Source: CAVQAH01 sp963784195 (GTDB lineage: Bacteria; Acidobacteriota; Vicinamibacteria; Vicinamibacterales; 2-12-FULL-66-21). Taken from it: a stretch of 64,000 nucleotides of DNA. This document shows positions 17,617 to 27,290 of the stretch, piece by piece. The notes beneath the pieces were generated by a model. The model was not told the DNA's origin. It ran no database searches and saw nothing but the letters and a program-made list of their open reading frames with translations. Both the position numbers and the translations under genes were made by a program. The DNA lies in assembly GCA_963784195.1 (NCBI GenBank), contig CAWARA010000017.1, positions 1 to 64,000 on the forward strand, in the 5' to 3' direction. Numbering within the stretch: the first letter of the stretch is position 1; every line of letters begins with the position of its first letter.

Positions 17617-18543
17617 ATGATTCACGAATCCGCCGGCGCGCAGTGGGATGTCGTTGGCGTCGGCGCCAATTCGGTCGATTACGTGTACCGGTTGCCGGCT
17701 GCCCCAGCGACCGAGGGGCAGCACGCCAAACTCCGGATAGAGAGCCATACCGTCTCGTGTGGCGGACAGGTGACGACCGCGTTGTGCACGGCCGCCGCCA
17801 TGGGACTTCGGGCGAAGTATATCGGCACTCTCGGGTCCGATAACAACGGCTTTCTCATGAAGGCTGAGTTGGAGGGCCGCGGCCTCGATCTGGGTCATGT
17901 CGTCGTCCGCCCCGGACCCAATCCGTTCGCCGTCATCCTCGTGGTCCAACCCACAGGCGAGCGGATCGTCCTCTGGGAACGCCCGGCGGGCGCCGGGCTG
18001 AGGTGGGATGAGATCCCCGGCGACGTGCTGGGAAACACCAGGGTCCTGCACGTCGACGACGTGGACGAGGAGGCATCGATTGCCGCGGCGCGCAAGGCGC
18101 GCGAGGGCGGCGCGCACGTGACGAGCGACATCGAACGGGCGACCAGCCGGACGTGGGACCTCGTCGAATCGGTGACGCTGCCGATCTTTGCCGAGGACGC
18201 ACCGCTCGCGCTGACCGGCGAGGCCGACATCGAGAGCGCGTTGCGCGCGATTCGCCGGAGGCACAGTGGCCTGCTGTGCGTCACGCTCGGCGCGCGCGGC
18301 GCGATCATGCTCGAAGGCGATCGCCTGCATCGGGCGCCGGGGTTTCCCGTCCGCGCTGTCGATACCACTGGCGCGGGCGACGTGTTTCGCGGCGCCCTCA
18401 TCTACGCTCTTCTGCGCGGCGACGACCCGCCTGGCATGCTGCGTTTCGCAAATGCGGCGGCAGCGATCAGTTGCAGCCGGCCAGGCGCAATCAGCAGTGT
18501 GCCGACCGCCGCCGAAGCGGACGCTCTCCTGGCACGCCCATAA
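17617..18543 (+). CDS. PfkB-family carbohydrate/nucleoside kinase
   Basis: A 308-residue ribokinase-like protein. The N-terminal motif VVGVGANSVDYVYRLP and the glycine-rich SCGGQVTTALCTAAAMGLRAKYIGTLGSD match PfkB signature 1. Signature 2 is VDTTGAGDVFRGALIYALL, with Asp255 as the catalytic base and GAGD as the anion hole. It phosphorylates a hydroxymethyl group of a sugar or nucleoside with ATP in the cytoplasm. The substrate cannot be assigned; the family includes ribokinase, adenosine kinase and sulfoquinovose-type kinases. It is one of few cytosolic proteins in the window and stands alone, divergent from the S41 peptidase. Confidence 0.88.
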   Translation: MIHESAGAQWDVVGVGANSVDYVYRLPAAPATEGQHAKLRIESHTVSCGGQVTTALCTAAAMGLRAKYIGTLGSDNNGFLMKAELEGRGLDLGHVVVRPGPNPFAVILVVQPTGERIVLWERPAGAGLRWDEIPGDVLGNTRVLHVDDVDEEASIAAARKAREGGAHVTSDIERATSRTWDLVESVTLPIFAEDAPLALTGEADIESALRAIRRRHSGLLCVTLGARGAIMLEGDRLHRAPGFPVRAVDTTGAGDVFRGALIYALLRGDDPPGMLRFANAAAAISCSRPGAISSVPTAAEADALLARP

Positions 18544-18615
18544 ACCTTTTCACGATTCCTTGCCGTCCAAGGGCTGAACGGCGGAGACCTTCGCCGTCCA
18601 TTCACGCTTCTTCTC

Positions 18616-18752
18616 ATGAACAACCTGAAGCTCGCCGTTCGCCGCCTGCTGGGGGCACCTTTCGTCACCGGCATCGCCATCGTGTCGCTCGCACTGTCCC
18701 GGCCCATCGCGCGTCCCGCGTCGATCCGATGACAGCGCTGAGATACGAGTAA
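18616..18752 (+). pseudogene. remnant of an ADOP-type ABC permease with the middle deleted
   Basis: The first 27 codons read MNNLKLAVRRLLGAPFVTGI followed by AIVSLAL. This is the start of an FtsX/MacB-type ADOP permease (compare RVLRRLLRAPAFTAIAVLTLAVG in the intact gene at 28086). The sequence then jumps, in another frame, to RASRVDPMTALRYE and a stop at 18750-18752. That is the characteristic last segment of the same family (RRASRVDPADALRFEA at 30551). About 780 codons are missing between the ends. The junction is near 18697. Only 137 bp remain, so this is a dead gene, or a deletion introduced in assembly. Confidence 0.75.
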
Positions 18753-18754
18753 TT

Positions 18755-18779
18755 CCGCCTTCGCCAAGGCTTCGGCGGG
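18755..18779. repeat. 24-bp palindromic element
   Basis: CCGCCTTCGCC followed by AAGGCTTCGGCGGG: 11-bp near-perfect arms. It is nearly identical, in the opposite orientation, to 23146-23171, and lies 3 bp after the permease remnant's stop. Confidence 0.75.
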
Positions 18780-18810
18780 ACAGGCCGCCTTCGTCTAACG
18801 ACGCGCCCTG

Positions 18811-19008
18811 GGTCGTGGTCCGTGGCTCGTGGTCCGTGGCTCGGAGAGCCTCAGCGCGCCAAAATTGCGGGTTTCGAGCTACGAGCGACGGACAACGAAC
18901 CACGGCCGTCTGCCACCCGATGCCTCGGCGGGACTACCCCCGACCAAGTCCCCGAGCCCCGAGGCCCGAGTCCCGAGTCCCGAGCCCGAGCCCCGAGCCC
19001 CGAGCCTT
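18811..19008. repeat. three different short-period repeat arrays in one gap
   Basis: The 286-bp gap before the gene at 19039 is filled with repeats. 18811-18843 has CGTGGTCCGTGGCTCGTGGT-type octamers. 18880-18905 has their complement (ACGAGCGACGG...AACCACGG). 18951-19008 has heptamers CCCGAGT/CCCGAGC. No gene is present; a possible -10 (TATTCT, 19014-19019) follows. Confidence 0.7.
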
Positions 19009-19038
19009 GAGGTGCTATTCTGTTCTTCAGCACCCCTC

Positions 19039-19905
19039 ATGAACCTCAACCGCCGAAGGCTCGCTTCGGTCATGGCCATCCTGACGGTAGCCGTCTGCCT
19101 GCCCTTGTCGGCTCAGAGTCCGGCGCCCAGAGCCGCTGGCGATTTGCCGGAGGCGACCTCCTTCCTTCGTCAGGTACGGGACAGCATCCGGCTGGACGAC
19201 GAAATTCAGCAGGAGTTCATGTACCTGGAGGAGCGGCGCGACGTCAAAATCTCGAGGCTTGGAAAACTCGAAGTGGGTCCCCGGCGCACGTTCGAGGTGT
19301 ATCCGTCTGCCACGCCCGGCCGCACCTACAAGCGGCTGATTGCCGTAGAAGGGCAACCACTCGACGCCGCCGAACTCGCAAGGCGCGATCGGGAGCACCA
19401 GGAGAACCTGCGCAAAGCCGCCGAGCGCGAGAAGCACGAAACACCGGCGCAGCGAGCGGCGCGACTCGAAGAGGTGGCTGAGGCGGATCGGGAACGCCGC
19501 GCGATCATCGAGGACGGTCTGGCCGTGTTTGCGCCGACGCTCGTGCGCCGCGAGCTGCTCGATGGACATCCCGTGATCGTCATCGCGCTCAATGCCCGTC
19601 CCGACGCGCGCGTCGCCACGCGCGAAGGCAGATGGATGAAGCAGTTCGAGGGCTCGGCGTGGGTCTCTGAAATCGACCACGAGATCGTCAAGCTCGACAT
19701 GCATGCGAAGGATGACGTGACGATTGGATGGGGATTGCTCGGACGCATCCATGAAGGAAGCCGCTTCATCTTCCAGCGACGGAAAGTCGAGAACGTCTGG
19801 CTGCCGGCGCAGATTACCTTCGACGCGAGCGGCCGCACGCTGCTGCTGCGAAAGTTCCAGCTGAACGTCGTGACGACGTACTCGGGCTATAAGCGGATAT
19901 CGTGA
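19039..19905 (+). CDS. exported protein of unknown function, LolA-like outer-membrane-sorting fold suspected
   Basis: A 288-residue protein with signal peptide MNLNRRRLASVMAILTVAVC, cleaved after LPLSAQ. The mature part has a charged helical insert at about residues 115-155 (RRDREHQENLRKAAEREKHE, then further Arg/Glu-rich sequence). The following segments WMKQFEGSAWVSEIDHEIVKLD and LPAQITFDASGRTLLLRKFQ resemble the half-barrel of LolA/LppX-like proteins. I recognise the type from acidobacterial genomes but no specific function. The ATG at 19039 starts the signal peptide; the longer frame from 18829 is repeat sequence. Its stop overlaps the next gene's GTG by 4 nt (GTGA), so the two are probably co-translated. 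Confidence 0.7.
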   Translation: MNLNRRRLASVMAILTVAVCLPLSAQSPAPRAAGDLPEATSFLRQVRDSIRLDDEIQQEFMYLEERRDVKISRLGKLEVGPRRTFEVYPSATPGRTYKRLIAVEGQPLDAAELARRDREHQENLRKAAEREKHETPAQRAARLEEVAEADRERRAIIEDGLAVFAPTLVRRELLDGHPVIVIALNARPDARVATREGRWMKQFEGSAWVSEIDHEIVKLDMHAKDDVTIGWGLLGRIHEGSRFIFQRRKVENVWLPAQITFDASGRTLLLRKFQLNVVTTYSGYKRIS

Positions 19906-20784
19906 AGGTCGCGTTCCCCCGGTCCGTCCGGCGACTACTGCTCGTTCTGGCGGCGCTCGTTGCCGTCGGCTACGGAGCGGCTGCGGTCTGGCTGATGAGC
20001 CAGGAAACGAGCCTCGTGTTCAAGGCAGGACGCCAACTCGGGCCAGCAAGGCCGAAGGCGCCCTTCGAACAGGTCGACCTGCCCAGGGCCGACGGGTTGC
20101 GGCAATTCGCGTGGGTGATGCCGAACGGCGACGCTGCGATCGATCGCCCGTGGGTGCTCTACCTGCATGGAAACGCCGCCACGATCTCGCACCGCACGCA
20201 ACATCGTTCGCTACGAGCAGCTTCGCGCGTTGGGCGTCAACCTCCTCGCACCGGAGTATCGCGGCTATGGCGGTCTCGACGGCACGCCGACGGAGCAGGG
20301 GCTCTACGCCGATGCGCGCGTGGCTTACGACTATCTGCGCACGACGAAGCAGATTCCCTCCGATCGCATCGTCGTATACGGCTGGTCTCTGGGCGGCGCC
20401 GTCGCCGTGCACCTGGCCTCCGAAGTCCGCCAGGCGGGCGTGATCCTCGAAGGCGCACCCGCGTCCCTCGTCGGCATCGGGCAAGCGCAGTATCCGCTCT
20501 TTCCAATCCGCCTCTTGATGCGCAATCCCTTCGATGCCATCCTGCGCGTCGGCCAGATCACGTCCCCGCTGTTGTTCCTGCACAGTCCGGAAGACACGAT
20601 CGTGCCGTTCAATCAAGGCCGTCAACTCTTCGAAGCCGCCCGCGCCACCAAGACCTTCATCGAGATCCGCGGCGGCCACGTCAACTCGGCGGAGCTCGAC
20701 GGGCGCGTGTTCTTCGGCGCGGTGAGGAAATTCCTGCACGCTACCGTCCTCGCCCCGGATCAGCCTGCGGTATCGCTCCACTGA
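19902..20784 (+). CDS. membrane-anchored alpha/beta hydrolase (frameshifted)
   Basis: The N-terminal anchor MKVAFPRSVRRLLLVLAALV, then VGYGAAAVWL, is followed by an alpha/beta hydrolase of the Bem46/YqkD type. The oxyanion region is VLYLHGNAATIS, the nucleophile elbow VYGWSLGGAVAVHLA, with Asp in LHSPEDTIVP and His in RGGHVNS. The first frame loses similarity at about 20190 (ATISHRTQHRS). The next frame picks up at ARNIVRYEQLRALGVNLLAPEYRGYGG, so one base is gained or lost in TCTCGCACCGCACGC. Joined length is about 293 residues. The GTG start overlaps the preceding stop. Substrate unknown; members are usually serine esterases or peptidases on the periplasmic side. Confidence 0.82.
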
Positions 20785-20839
20785 CGGCGGATCGCTGCGC
20801 AGGTGTCACGGGACTATCAAGACCTACTCGAAAGCCCGA

Positions 20840-21020
20840 CCTAATGTCGTCGTGTTCATCGTGGCCGTCGTGGCCGTTCCAGACTCGTGCCCCGTTGCAG
20901 CGTCGTTCACCTGCACGTCGAACGCTTCCTGGGACGAGCACGACGACACGGCGATCACGACGACAACAAAGCTTGCGAACAGCGCCTAGCACTTTGGCAC
21001 GTGCGCACACGCGCACTTGG
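20840..21020. repeat. GTCGTGGCC-type and TGCGCAC-type repeats in a gene-free stretch
   Basis: The 293-bp stretch 20785-21077 holds no convincing gene. It contains ATCGTGGCCGTCGTGGCCG at 20858-20876, an ACGACGACA-rich segment complementary to GTCGTCGTG at 20844, and the octamer motif GCACGTGCGCACACGCGCAC at 20997-21016. A short frame (VVVFIVAVVAVPDSC...) crosses it and might be another remnant, but I cannot support a family. Confidence 0.5.
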
Positions 21021-21077
21021 CGCCAACAAGAAGCTGCGCTATCCTTGGCCCGCCAGCCCTGAGACTGCGAAGGCAGC

Positions 21078-21305
21078 ATGAAGGGTCCGCACGGACTTTC
21101 CACGCCGACCGCCGCTCTTCTGACGATTGCCGTCGGCCGTGAGCATCCAGCCTCGCGAGTCGCCGCGCAGCGGCCCCAGATCCCCGCCATTCGTCCGGGG
21201 ATCACCATGGTGCCCGTCGATGTCCGCGCGGACTACGTCAAGGCAGTCGCGTACGACCGAATAGCGATCTGCTCGTCAGCCGCCGATCAGAAACTGCGGC
21301 AGTAA
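21078..21305 (+). pseudogene. remnant of a VWFA-domain secreted protein with the middle deleted
   Basis: The frame reads RPQIPAIRPGITMVPVDVR, matching the mature N-terminus of the next gene (KPQVPAIRTGITMVPIDVR). It then passes directly to ADYVKAVAYD, which matches that gene's last strand (PPKYVKAVVYDPNGDVVGSA). Around 530 codons of VWFA and linker sequence are absent. After AVAYD the frame is also lost. The remnant is 15 bp upstream of its intact relative and in the same orientation, so it derives from a former tandem duplicate or from a recombination or assembly deletion. Confidence 0.7.
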
Positions 21306-21320
21306 AGAGAGCCGAACGAC

Positions 21321-23130
21321 ATGCGCCATCAGTCGCTCGCCCGCCCCGCCTTCATTGCCTGCATTGTGGTGATCACGGCAGCTGCCGGTCCGGCCGGGCA
21401 GACGCCGGTCCCCGAGAAACCGCAGGTGCCTGCGATCAGGACAGGCATCACGATGGTTCCGATCGACGTGCGCGTGCTCGATCGCGAGGGCAAGCCGGTC
21501 ACCGACCTGAAGCAGGAAGACTTCATCGTGCTTGAAGACAACGTGCGCCAGAAGATCGAACACTTCTCGGCCACGGGTCTCACGCCCGAAACGCCAACGC
21601 CGGGCGCTCGACCGCAGTTCCGGCGCCCGAACGACCCCGAAACGGCGCCGCGCAACCAGCGCATCTTCCTGCTGGTGCTCGGCCGGGGCCGTCTCCAGGC
21701 CCCAACGAAAGGCATGGATGCGCTGATCGGGCTGGTCCGCGAACGCCTGCTGCCGCAGGACCAGGTAGCAGTGCTCGCGTACAATCGGGCGACCGACTTC
21801 ACGACCGATCGCGCGAAGATCTTGAGAGTCCTCGAACGATTCAAGCGCGCGAACAATTCGCTGGAGTCGAAGCTGGCCTCACACTTCAGCGGCCTTCAGG
21901 CCAACTACGGAAGCCGCAAAATCCCAGACAGCATTCAGAAAGACATCGAAGGCGTTTTCAATGATGCCGAAGGGCCCGCGAATCGGGAGCTGCCGACCGG
22001 CACGAACCTCGAAGGCCAGAAGATTGCGGTGGATACGCGCCGGACGGCGGACGATCTGCTGCGGGCGGAAACGGTCAGGGATCGCGAGAATGTGATCAAC
22101 GAGGTCGGCCTCATCTCGGAATTCACGGAGGTGACCTTCGACGAATACGTCTTCCAGCGCGCGCAGACCGACATGGACCTGACGAGCATCTACTCCGGCA
22201 TCGAGTACATGCGCTACCTGCAGGGCGAGAAACACCTCGTCCTTCTTTCGGAGCGGGGCCTGTACCTTCCGCGTACCGAGTACCGACAACAGCATCGCAG
22301 CTGTGGCCAGCGATGCGCGCGTCGTGATCGATACGATCCACACGGGCGGGACGGCCAATCCCCCCTCACCGTACTCGGTCAGCCCGACTCGCCCGTTTCA
22401 AGGTATGCGGACGCCGGCGCCGGTGCCGCCGCCGACAACACGGTTCATCGATAACAACGCAGCGCAGTCCATGGCCAACGTATCGCGGCTGACCGGCGGC
22501 ATCTCGTCGCGCTATACGTACGCCGATACGGCCATGCGGCGGATCGACGATGCCACGCGGTTTCAGTACCTGCTGGCGTACATGCCGGCGAACACGAACT
22601 GGAACGGCCGCTTCCGCCGCATCGTCGTGCGCGTCAATCGGCCCGGCCTCACCGTGCTCTACCGTCACGGCTACTTCGGACGCAGTCAGCTCGTGCCCTT
22701 CGACCGCCGGCAATTCATGACCTATAACCGAATCGTCTCGGCTGGCAATCACGAGGGCCCGATACGCGACATTCCGCTGACGCTGAAGGTTACGCCGCTG
22801 GCTCCGACGGACACCGGCGAAGGGCAACTGCAACTCGACCTGACCATCGACGTGTCGCAGATTACCTTCACCCGCGTCGAGGATCGGCATACCGCGTCAC
22901 TCGAGCTCGCTTTCTTTTGTGGAGACCCGCGGCAGACCGTCGTCGGGGAACTGTGGCAGAAGACCGACTTGAAGCTGCGTGACGAAACCTACCAGCGTTC
23001 GCTGAAGGACGGCTACGTGCACACCGCAACCGTCACGATCAGCGCTCCGCCGAAGTACGTCAAGGCCGTCGTCTACGATCCCAATGGCGACGTCGTCGGC
23101 AGTGCGATCGTCGAGATCAAGAAGCCGTAA
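21321..23130 (+). CDS. secreted VWFA-related acidobacterial protein (frameshifted)
   Basis: The signal peptide (AFIACIVVITAAAGPAGQ) precedes GITMVPIDVRVLDREGKPVT, then the DLKQEDFIVLEDNVRQKIE pattern that begins VWFA-related acidobacterial proteins. The VWA core follows (IFLLVLGRGRLQAPTKGMDALIGLV, then HLVLLSERGLYLP). At about 22280 the frame breaks. DNSIAAVASDARVVIDTIHTGG continues in another frame, followed by MANVSRLTGGISSRY, FQYLLAYMPANTNWNGRFRRI and a beta-rich C-terminus ending AIVEIKKP. Joined length is about 602 residues. The first MIDAS Asp-x-Ser-x-Ser is replaced (VLGRGRL), so metal binding is doubtful. Function is unknown; these proteins are envelope-exposed and very common in the phylum. 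Confidence 0.8.
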
Positions 23131-23145
23131 TCGGGCCTCGGCTTG

Positions 23146-23171
23146 CCCGCCGTAGCCTTGGCGAAGGCGGG
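23146..23171. repeat. 24-bp palindromic element
   Basis: CCCGCCGTAGCC followed by TTGGCGAAGGCGGG lies in the 75-bp gap between the VWFA gene and the YdeI-like gene. It is the inverted form of the copy at 18755-18779 with one base difference in the arms. Confidence 0.75.
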
Positions 23172-23205
23172 GGCTCGGGACGGAGTAATCTCTGGCAGTA
23201 CACAC

Positions 23206-23856
23206 ATGGGCGAGCTTCCTCGAGTTCGGCCGAAATCTCGCAAGGCATGGCGGGACTGGCTCGTGAAGAATCATGCAGCGTCCACGGGTGTGTGGCTCGT
23301 CTATGCAAAGAAGCACTCCCGGCTCCCGTCACTGACCTACAACGACGCCGTTGAAGAGGCGCTCTGCTTCGGATGGATCGACAGCAAGATCAATCCTATT
23401 GACGATGACTTCTACATGCAGATCTTCACACCACGGAAGCCGAAAAGCGGCTGGTCCGCGTTGAACAAGACGCGCGTCGAACGACTACTGGCTGCCGGGC
23501 TGATGACGCCTGCTGGCCTTGCAGTGGTCAAGGCGGCGAAGAACTCGGGCACCTGGGACGCGAGGAAACACGTCGAGGATCTGATCGTCCCGCCGGACTT
23601 GGAGAAGGCGATCAAGGGCAACCCGGAGGCCAGCCGCTACTGGGTGTCTTACAGCGCGAGCCGGCGGAAAGGCGTTCTCTACCGCCTGGCCGGCGCCAAG
23701 CGGCCCGAGACGCGTGCGAGGTACCTTCAGGACATCATTGAGAACATGGCCCGCAATATGTCCCATGCTGAACGCATGGAGAAGGCCGGCTTCCGGCCGA
23801 AGCCGAAGTCCTCACGACGAAGCGTTGACAAGCCTCCGAAACACGGTAGGTCCTAG
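23206..23856 (+). CDS. YdeI/OmdA-family protein
   Basis: A 216-residue cytosolic protein with the family opening SRKAWRDWLVKNHAASTGVW, then ALCFGWIDSKINPIDDDFYM and QIFTPRKPKSGWSALNKTRV. The C-terminal half carries the OmdA domain (PEASRYWVSYSASRRKGVLYRLAGAKRPETRARYLQDIIENMARN). YdeI-type proteins are linked to tolerance of cationic peptides and bacteriocins in some bacteria; the mechanism is not settled. I chose the ATG at 23206 because the longer frame runs back into the repeat at 23146. Its stop codon shares the palindrome CTAG (23853-23856) with the stop of the convergent tricorn-like gene. Confidence 0.85.
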   Translation: MGELPRVRPKSRKAWRDWLVKNHAASTGVWLVYAKKHSRLPSLTYNDAVEEALCFGWIDSKINPIDDDFYMQIFTPRKPKSGWSALNKTRVERLLAAGLMTPAGLAVVKAAKNSGTWDARKHVEDLIVPPDLEKAIKGNPEASRYWVSYSASRRKGVLYRLAGAKRPETRARYLQDIIENMARNMSHAERMEKAGFRPKPKSSRRSVDKPPKHGRS

Positions 23857-26800
23857 TTCCTGCCCCCGCTTCCAATCCTCGGCGGAACGCGTATTTCGTA
23901 CGCCGGACGCGCGGGCGGTGCCGGGTACTTGGAGACTCGATCCATCACTTCCTTGATCGCCCGCTCGAGCTGCGGGTCGGTGCCCTTGGCCAGCCTCGAT
24001 GGATCTTCGTCGACCTTGATGTCCGGTTCGACGCCGTGACCCTCGGCAAACCACTCTCCCTTGGGGTCGTACATCCGGAAGGTCGGCACGGTGACGTTGC
24101 CGCCATCGGCGAGCAGGGGCGCGCCGCTGATGCCGATCAGGCCGCCCCACGTTCGCGATCCGATGAGCGGGCCCAGGCCAGCCTGGCGGAAGTAGAACGG
24201 GAACGCATCGCCACCCGATCCGCTCCAGCCGTTGATCAGCATCACCTGCGGGCCGCGGTGCGCGACGGGCGGCCACTGCTGGCTGGCGCCATCACGAACG
24301 GCCCAGTAGGCGACCATCGGACGATTGAGCAGCTCGATGAACCGGTCAGGAATCTGTCCGCCGCTGTTCCAGCGCTCGTCGATGATCAACCCTGACTTCT
24401 TCCACTGGCCCATGAACTGCCGCATCAGCTCGTTCTGCGCGTCCACGCCCGTGCTCTGCACGTAGATGTAACCAATCTTGCCGCCGGTCGCCTTGTCGAC
24501 GATCTGCCGGCGCTCCTCGATCCACGCGCGGAAGCGCAGCTCGGTTTCATCGGTCAGACACTTGACGACGACCTGGCGAGCGCCGGTGGATGATGCGGTG
24601 CTGTTCACTGAGAGCACGACCGTCTTGCCGCCGAGCCCCTGGAATGCGGCCCATGGATCGGCCTTCGTGCTCAACGGCAGACCATTCACGGCGAGGATGA
24701 AGTCGCCTTCTTTGATATTTACTCCGGGCTCGTCGAGCGGCGACCGCACCGACATGTCCCACGGACCGCCACGCACGATTCGGCGTACCTTCCAGGCGTC
24801 TCCGGATTTCTCCCAGTCGATGCCGAGCATGCCAACGTTCCGGGCCGGGGCCTGTTCCTCGTCGCCGCCGCCGCGATAGGTGTGGGAGGCGTTGAGCTCG
24901 CCGATGAATTCGCCGAGGACGAAGTTCACGTCCCAGCGCGTCACCGCGTCCGCAAGCAGCTTGCCGTAGCGATCGCGAAGGCCGGCCCAGTCCACGCCGT
25001 GCATGTTCGGGTCGTAGAAGAAGTCGCGCTCGAACCGGTACGCGTCCATGAACATCTGCCGCCATTCCGCACGCGGATCGACCGGCACCTCGATATCCGC
25101 GGTGTTCAAAGGCTTCTCGAACTTCTGCGCAGGCTTGATCTCGACCAATGCGTACTTCTTCTTGCTGGTGACGAACAGCTTGGTCCCGTCGAACGTCACC
25201 TCGAACGCGTCAGCATCATCGAGGATGGTCTTCTCCTCACGTTCCGCGAAGTCGAAGAAGACGATGGGATTCTTGTCGTCACCTGATCCGGTGCGTGGCT
25301 GACGGCGATACAGGAGCTTGCCTTTGACGGACTGGAGATTCGCATAGTTGCCGGATTTCGGTGGGAGCACGACCGCACGGACCTCGAAATTGTCGAGGTC
25401 GATGTTGACGTCCGGGGGCGCCGGCGGGCGCGCGGTTGCGGGCGGCTCACCGGGCTTCGGTTCCGGCTTCTTTTCTTCACCGGTGTCCACTCGAGGATTC
25501 TCGGCATCGTTGCGCGCCGCCAGCGGCGACGCGACGTCCCTGCGGAGGGGCACTGCCACGAGCTGCGTCGGGTTCGCATACGTCCAGGAGTTATCGAACG
25601 CGCCATAGACCGGATCGAAGGCACGGTCGGAGGTGTAGAAGAGGTACTTCCCCTCTGGATCGAAGACCGGCAGTCCGTCGTTCAGATAGCCGGACGTCGC
25701 CTGGTGCAGCTTGCCGTCTTTGGTGTCGTAGAGAAAGATGGCGCTGTTGACGGTCTCCACAGGCCGCGCGTAGGCGAGCCAGCGCGAATCGGGCGACCAC
25801 TGGAAACGAAACGTCTCGAGGCCGCCGTGATTGATCCAGACCGGACTCTTATCGACGGCAATCACGCGATCGGTCGCCACGTCCACGATTCTGATCTGCA
25901 TCGCCTGATCGATGAACGCCACCCGCTTGCTGTCGGGAGACCAGAACGGCGCGTACCGGAATCCGGCTCCGAGCGTCGTGACTTTCTTCTCGACCCCCGA
26001 TCCGTCGGCGGGTCGAAGGGTCAGCTCATACTCGCCGCCGCGATCGCTCCAGTAGGCGATCGTCTTGCCATCCGGCGACCATCGCGGGTAGCGCTCCGCC
26101 ACGCCTGACGACCGGGTCACGTTGATGACCGCGCCGTTTTCAGCCGGTACCGTCACCGCGTCCCCTCGAGATTCGAACACCGCGCGCTTGCCGGTTGGCG
26201 ACACGGTTGCCCCACCGATCAACGCCTCCGCCTTCACGGTCCGCTGACGGAGCGTCGTCTCATCGGTGACGACACGGACGGGAACCTCGGCCGTCTTCTC
26301 GCTTGCGAGATCGAAGAGGTACAAGCGCCCACCGGCCTGGAACACGATCGCATCCGGACCGATCGACGGGAACGTGATGTCGAAGTCGTCGAAGTTCGTG
26401 ACCTGGCGGACGCGGCCCGACGCCGGCTCGTAGGCCCACAGGTTGTTGCGCTGGCTCGCGCCGCGGTCCGACAGGAAATAGATGTTCCCGCCGTGCCACA
26501 TCGGCTGCGCGTCGTTGGCCGGGTTGTTGGTGATGTTCTTCGCCGCGTACGACTTGAGATCGAACGTCCAGAGATCGGGCGACCAGCCGCCGCGATAGCG
26601 CTTCCAGGTTCGGAAGTCCTGCGACATCGGCATGTAGACGACCTGGCTGCCGTCAGGCGAGAACGCGGCGAACTCCCCGTAGGGGACCGGCAGTTTCTCC
26701 GGCAACCCGCCCTCGAGACCCACGAGGTAGAACTGGTTGAACCGTTGACGGCCGCTCTCGCGTCCCGACGCGAACAGCACACGCTTGCCGTCCGGATGCC

Positions 26801-27154
26801 AGTCGATCACGCGATCCTGCATGGGGTGGTACGTGAGCCGCGTCGGCTCCCCGCCCGCCGCGGACACAACGTAGACGTCCAGGTTGCCGTCGTACGCCGC
26901 GCTGTAGGCGATCTTCGAGCCGTCCGGCGAGAACCGGGGAAACGACTCTTCTCCAGCCGGCGAGCTCAGACGCACGGCCGTGCCGCCCTTCTTGGGCACG
27001 ACCCAGATGTCGCCCGCGTAAACAAAGGCGATCTGATCCTTCGAGACCGCCGGCTGCCGGAACATCCGCGCATCCACCTGCGCCTGCGCCACCGCGGGCG
27101 TCAGGGCGAAGGAAGCCAGAAACAATGTCCGACGCCGAAGTATTTGTTCTTCAT
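23853..27154 (-). CDS. tricorn-like S41 peptidase, exported
   Basis: About 1,100 residues. WD40-like/PD40 propeller repeats fill the N-terminal half (ISWSPDG-type units such as EESFPRFSPDGSKIAYSA and AERYPRWSPDGKTIAYWSD). The tricorn C1 region (FMDAYRFERDFFYDPNMHGVDW), a PDZ domain (GVNIKEGDFILAVNGLPL) and an S41 core follow. The core has IIDERWNSGGQIPDRFIELL and GWSGSGGDAF, with the nucleophile at about residue 970. It degrades oligopeptides by family. The frame opens at a TTG (27125), but an ATG at 27154 in another frame gives MKNKYF. With one C restored near 27136 it becomes MKNKYFRRRTLFLASFALTP, a complete signal peptide ending AVAQAQ. I therefore place the start at 27154 and infer a one-base deletion. 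Confidence 0.87.
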
Positions 27155-27220
27155 AGATTGCAAACCGTATGTTGAGAGTTGCCGCCGATCGACTCTGACG
27201 ATTCTACCGCCCCCAGCAAC

Positions 27221-27290
27221 TGCGCACCTGCGCACCCTGCTTTGAGCACCTGCGCACTTGCGCACGTGCGCACTCGCGCACCTGCACACT
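27221..27290. repeat. TGCGCACC/TGCGCACT octamer array
   Basis: Direct octamers CTGCGCACCTGCGCACC and GCACCTGCGCACTTGCGCAC continue to the base before the methyltransferase stop codon (27291-27293). It is the same family as 12785-13108, where the array also abuts a stop codon. Confidence 0.8.

Noticed and set aside
18153..18752. 199-residue ORF overlapping the PfkB kinase
   Set aside because: It is a shadow of the PfkB gene for most of its length; only its last 14 codons are meaningful, as the end of the ADOP remnant.
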